Positions 59,990-64,000 of a stretch of DNA of 64,000 nt are shown piece by piece. A program made the position numbers and the translations under genes. Location of the stretch: assembly GCA_963920665.1 (NCBI GenBank), contig OY987272.1, positions 15,071,001 through 15,135,000 of the forward strand. The letters run 5' to 3'. A model generated the notes under the pieces. The model saw only the letters and a program-made list of their open reading frames with translations, searched no databases and had not been told where the DNA came from. The first letter of the stretch is position 1; each line of letters opens with the position of its first letter. The stretch comes from Straminergon stramineum (Eukaryota > Streptophyta > Bryopsida > Hypnales > Calliergonaceae).

Positions 59990-62960
59990 TCAAGTTGGTA
60001 GGATTTGAAGAGTGTCAAATTGATTATGTATTTTTTCATGTGAAGAGTTGCCTTCATGGTTTGGGGACTATAAGTCCAAAGGTTCATTTGATTTTTTTTC
60101 AATTCATACACGTGGTATAACTCATTATAATTGCATACTTATATTATGAATAAATTTTGAGTATTTTAATTGCAAACTATTGGTGAAATTGTATGAGTAT
60201 TGTACTTGTCTAGTTGGTTGTGAAAAATAATTTATAAACTTGCTACTGTCCAAGTTGATTCAGAGGTCAAATTGTTGAGTGATCAAAGTTTGTTTAGTTC
60301 GAAGGCACTTACTGTCTAATTGAATGGGCTTGATCTGTGTATTGGAGTGGTGTGTGACAGTGTGAGAGTTTCTTGAGTGTGCCCAGTAAAAGTCAAATTG
60401 GCTGAGTGCTTAAATGTATAATAGTGTATATAAAGTGTGGTCTAATTGATTTCAAGTGTCTGTATAGTTGTGATGGAGTGACGAATTAGAAATTGTTGGA
60501 ATTTTCAACTTGACCAATGGGAGTTTGTTTGAATGTTTGATTGATTCGATCTGTTGCTTAATTAATCAAATGGACTACATAATTCAGTGCATGGGTCAGT
60601 CATGTGAATCCCATGTCCAATTGATGTCTAGTGAGAGAATTAAGTCATCAAGTCGATAGAAGTAATTTACACGAAGTGTTATGCTTGGTGTACAAGCTGA
60701 AATTACTTGGGTCAAATTGATTTCAAATATGTATGTTTGAGTGTGGTGATCTCTCTCCTCTAATTGAAATTGTGGGTCATTGCAAGAAACACCTACCGTT
60801 TTCCGTAGCATTTTGAAAAACCGGTTTGTATTCAACACTATAACTTTTGATTTATAAGCCCAATGCCCAAACCAAAAAATGGGGTCATAGAATTCTTGAT
60901 TTCAATTGTACCCCTTATTTTTCAAATTTTAAAAAAAAATTATATTTAAAAATCAATTTCATTAATATGTCACACTTTCAAGTTTAGGGCTTTTTTATAC
61001 TAAATACCGGTTCAAATTAATGATTTATTGCCGAAATTTTTGTAGTATATTTCTATAGTAGGTAGACATGTCCCTACTAAGGGGCATCAAAAAAAACATT
61101 ATTTTATGTCCTCCACGTTTGCACAAAGAGGCCTCCTTTATGAGTGCACTTATAAACATTCGAAATCTTTTTTACCTCATTTTTTTAACCAAATCTCATC
61201 ACCATGAAGTCTTTTTCAATGTCAAATTTTTTGTTTTTTTGAAAATTTCTTTTCCTATTTTCTACAAATTAAAATGTCCCAATTGAATTTTCTTCACTAG
61301 AATTCTATGTCCAAAAAGTTGTCCTAGTAAATACAATTGGGACATTTTAATTTGTAGAAAATAGGAAAAGAAATTTTCAAAAAAACAAAAAATTGGGCAT
61401 TGGAAAAGACTTCATAGTAATGAGATTTGATAATAAAACTAAGGTCAAAACCATTTCTAATGTTTACAAATGCACGCGCAAAGGAAGCCTCTTTGCACAA
61501 ATGTGGAGGACATAAAATAATGTTTTTTTAGATGCCCTTTGGTAGGCACATGTCTACCTACTATAAAAATACACCACAAAAATTTCAACCAAAAATCATT
61601 AATTTGAACTAGTATTTAGTATAAAAAAACCCTAAACCTAAAGTGTGACATATTAATGAAATTTGACATTTAAATATAAAATAATTTCTAAAAATTTCCA
61701 AAAAAATAAGAAATATGATGACAATCAAGTTAACTAGAAATGGATTTTTCATTTTTGGCATTGGATTTAAAATTCATAAGTTATAGTGGATGACAAGAGA
61801 GTCACTCTAATTGTGATGAGAAAACAAGAAGGTGTTTCTTGCAATGACCCTTGTGCAAATCTATTGGAGGGATGCCTGTTGAATGGTCTATATGGCGGAT
61901 ATTGGGTTCTGTAAGTCAAGCGACAAACAACTTAACAACATGCGAATTGGTTATAGATAAGTGATTATTATTGTATTAAGTCATTTTATAAAGTTGAATT
62001 GATCAATTTGTGTAGTTGTAATATGTATGATAGTTGTGGATGTATATCTTGAAATCCTTGTAAACTAACAATATCTCATAGTTTGGCTATAAAATTCTTG
62101 TATGAATTTACAATTAGAGTCTAGTTGATTGATAAGGTCGTGTAAAATAGAGTCAAATTGTATGAGTAAAGCTTGTAGATCAAATTGACAGAATATTAGG
62201 TGCCAGATTAGGGGGATTGGGAGGAAATCAAGAATAATAGAATCTTAAAACAATGGTCAATTAGTTTTAGCCTAGGACCAGACAAGAGTAGTACCTTAGG
62301 ATTTTAGATAAGTCGACTATCTCCACAGCTATAGGTCATTTAGTACGGCCTTAGGTCCAATTCATGTGGGCAAAGCCATAGACTTGGTACCAAGACTAAT
62401 TGACCCAAAGATTAAGCCTAATTGACCTCAAAAAAGCTGGAGCTAAATGGTTGATGTGAAGATTTATCCCAATATCAGGAAAGAGTTAATTCTTCCTTAT
62501 TAAGTTGATAGAAAATTAAGTTGAGATAAGAATATTATTTTTCCTTAGTATAATATAAAATGCAACTTGATATTATTAGATAAAAGTGATTGAAAAAAAG
62601 ATCTCTTTACCCTAATAAAATTTGGATAATGATAAATATATTTATAAATTTAAGTGGCTAGAGTATGCATAAGACAAATTGACAATCCCAGACCAATTGA
62701 CTTGAATATTTGACATGAGTCGCACACTAGACAAGACTATGATGTCATTCATAGAGTCTATAATATAGTATTGGGAATTGGACAGTGACCAATTGACATT
62801 AGAAATATTTTCTTGGGTTTATTTCTTAAAAAAAACTACAAAAATACATAGATAAATATCCAAAATATGAAAACGAGTGACCTTAGTCACGCAAACGTTA
62901 GACTTATTGACCTTTCTTTAGGAATTGATCCCTATACTATATTTCCCTGGATTTTGTTGA
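59990..62960. repeat. Dense array of degenerate AATTGA motifs around the long inverted repeat
   Basis: Words of the form (G)TC(A/C/T)AATTGA or CAATTGAC recur about every 100 bases, for example near 60019, 60313, 60440, 60612, 60711, 60758, 61994, 62178, 62394, 62427, 62674, 62690 and 62786. The long inverted repeat splits the array. Confidence 0.45.
60774..61850. mobile_element. 1.08 kb long inverted repeat (foldback)
   Basis: The ends are perfect 20-base inverted repeats, GGGTCATTGCAAGAAACACC and its complement. The two arms of about 510 bases (60774-61286 and about 61337-61850) remain similar throughout, with a short spacer near 61310. TTGT on both sides may be a four-base target duplication. 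Open frames inside are incidental. Confidence 0.85.
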
Positions 62961-63816
62961 ATAGATAAAATTTACATAACACTAGCCAACACTATTGAAT
63001 GACCTAAAAGTGCCCTAGTAGATGCTACAAGTCTATCAAAGGAACCATACCCAAAGTATATTTGTCAAAATGCACAACTGGCTTTTCATAAACAAACAAT
63101 TTACTTAGGCTATTAAGAGATCAGAAAGTTAAAGTGATGCATTTCATCAATAGAACTCAATGTTACAAAAATTGAAGTGTATCTTAGACTTACTTAAGAA
63201 TGTTGTATGATGCTCATCAGAATTAGATATTTTTGAGGTGTATAATGGATAGTTATTTTTGTATTTAGATTTGAAAACACATACTTATTGTGAATTGCTA
63301 GAGAATGTTTGGATTGCCATTTTTTGTTTGCTTGAGTTTGTCAACTCGGTCATCTAAGCCATTGGATACAGTTTAATCAAGAGTGTAGAGAAATTGTTGG
63401 AAGTAGAGAAGCTATGAAGACAAAAGAGAAGTTGTTGGAAGTTGATGCTCTTTAGGATCCTACTCCTTCTAGTAAGATGAACTTCTAAGGCTTACTTTTA
63501 CATTAAAAGAAATGTGAAGCATTGACGAAGGAAATGACATTTAGAATGTTAGGAACTTCAAAGTCATTAGAATATTTGAAACTATGCAATTTAACCTCTT
63601 ATTGAGTGTGATAGGTATTAGTGAGTACTTGCCATCATGAGAATATTTTATAGAATTTTAATGGCAACATCATCAATTCTAGGGTTTGCTCTGATGCCAC
63701 CCATGATCTTTATTGTGCCTCCAAAAAAATTTGCGAGTAATTCCTTCAATAGTATTGGTTGTATTATGATTCAAGAAATTTAAACATTACATTTGTTTCT
63801 AGAGTTCAATCTAGTA

Positions 63817-64000
63817 CTCCCTCTGTCCCAAAATGATCTTCCAGATGCATGTATTAACATAGAAAGAACCAATTTGAGGGGTTGGAGGCAATTCTTAGAG
63901 AAACAGAAAGATACTCCAATCAAAATATCATTTCGAGCATGCATTGTTGGGATTATTCTCCCATAGTACCATTCATTATTAATGAAGTTACAAGGCAAGG
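63817..64000. mobile_element. Possible Stowaway-like terminus at the window edge
   Basis: TA followed by CTCCCTCTGTCCCAAAAT, close to the Stowaway (Tc1/mariner type) terminal consensus. The opposite end is not in the window. Confidence 0.45.

Noticed and set aside
61068..61286. 72-residue open frame
   Set aside because: It lies wholly inside an arm of the long inverted repeat and is not preserved in the other arm.
1..64000. tRNA or rRNA genes
   Set aside because: None was recognised while reading both strands for T-loop or rRNA-like words; a computed scan could still find a decayed one.

Overview
The window is nuclear DNA from a green plant or alga, most likely a streptophyte. Three things show this: spliceosomal GT-AG introns, a chloroplast fructose-1,6-bisphosphatase with the redox cysteine loop, and proteins with plastid or thylakoid targeting signals. 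A telobox of the plant type (TTTAGGG repeated) lies in one intron. I cannot place it closer; the ARPC1 protein diverges from seed-plant ARPC1 in its C-terminal third, so a bryophyte or charophyte is as plausible as anything. Exons are GC-balanced, while everything around them is AT-rich and full of transposon remains.

Layout. 1-15.1 kb: AT-rich repeat DNA with a decayed protein-coding relic (6.8-9.5 kb) and several terminal-inverted-repeat (TIR) elements. 15.4-16.5 kb (+): acylphosphatase. 16.6-22.7 kb: repeats, including a 1.6 kb foldback. 22.75-26.36 kb (+): plastid-type short tRNase Z, nine exons. 27.23-29.74 kb (-): a coiled-coil protein made of 43-residue repeats, convergent with tRNase Z and divergent from the next gene. 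31.8-37.5 kb (+): ARPC1, the WD-repeat subunit of the Arp2/3 complex, sixteen coding exons. 38.8-39.9 kb (+): a small twin-arginine thylakoid-lumen protein of unknown function. 42.36-46.73 kb (-): chloroplast fructose-1,6-bisphosphatase, four exons. 46.9-64 kb: gene-free DNA with LINE, Ty3-type, CACTA-type and foldback elements. Gene models were built by hand; every exon junction given keeps frame.

The genes are ordinary housekeeping and plastid functions and do not form a pathway. The most unusual material lies between and inside them. A family of elements bounded by TTAA + CCCCTAAAGGACC ends, the target and terminus form typical of piggyBac-type transposons, occurs at least eleven times (0.2-0.96 kb), including four copies in introns of ARPC1 and two in introns of the bisphosphatase gene. 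The bisphosphatase introns also carry local tandem duplications, one of which copied the start of exon 3 and lost the codons for one regulatory cysteine. First introns of three different genes share sequence blocks. ARPC1 carries a predicted helical C-terminal tail built from an 18-codon duplication, and the coiled-coil gene needs a GC-AG intron to keep frame.
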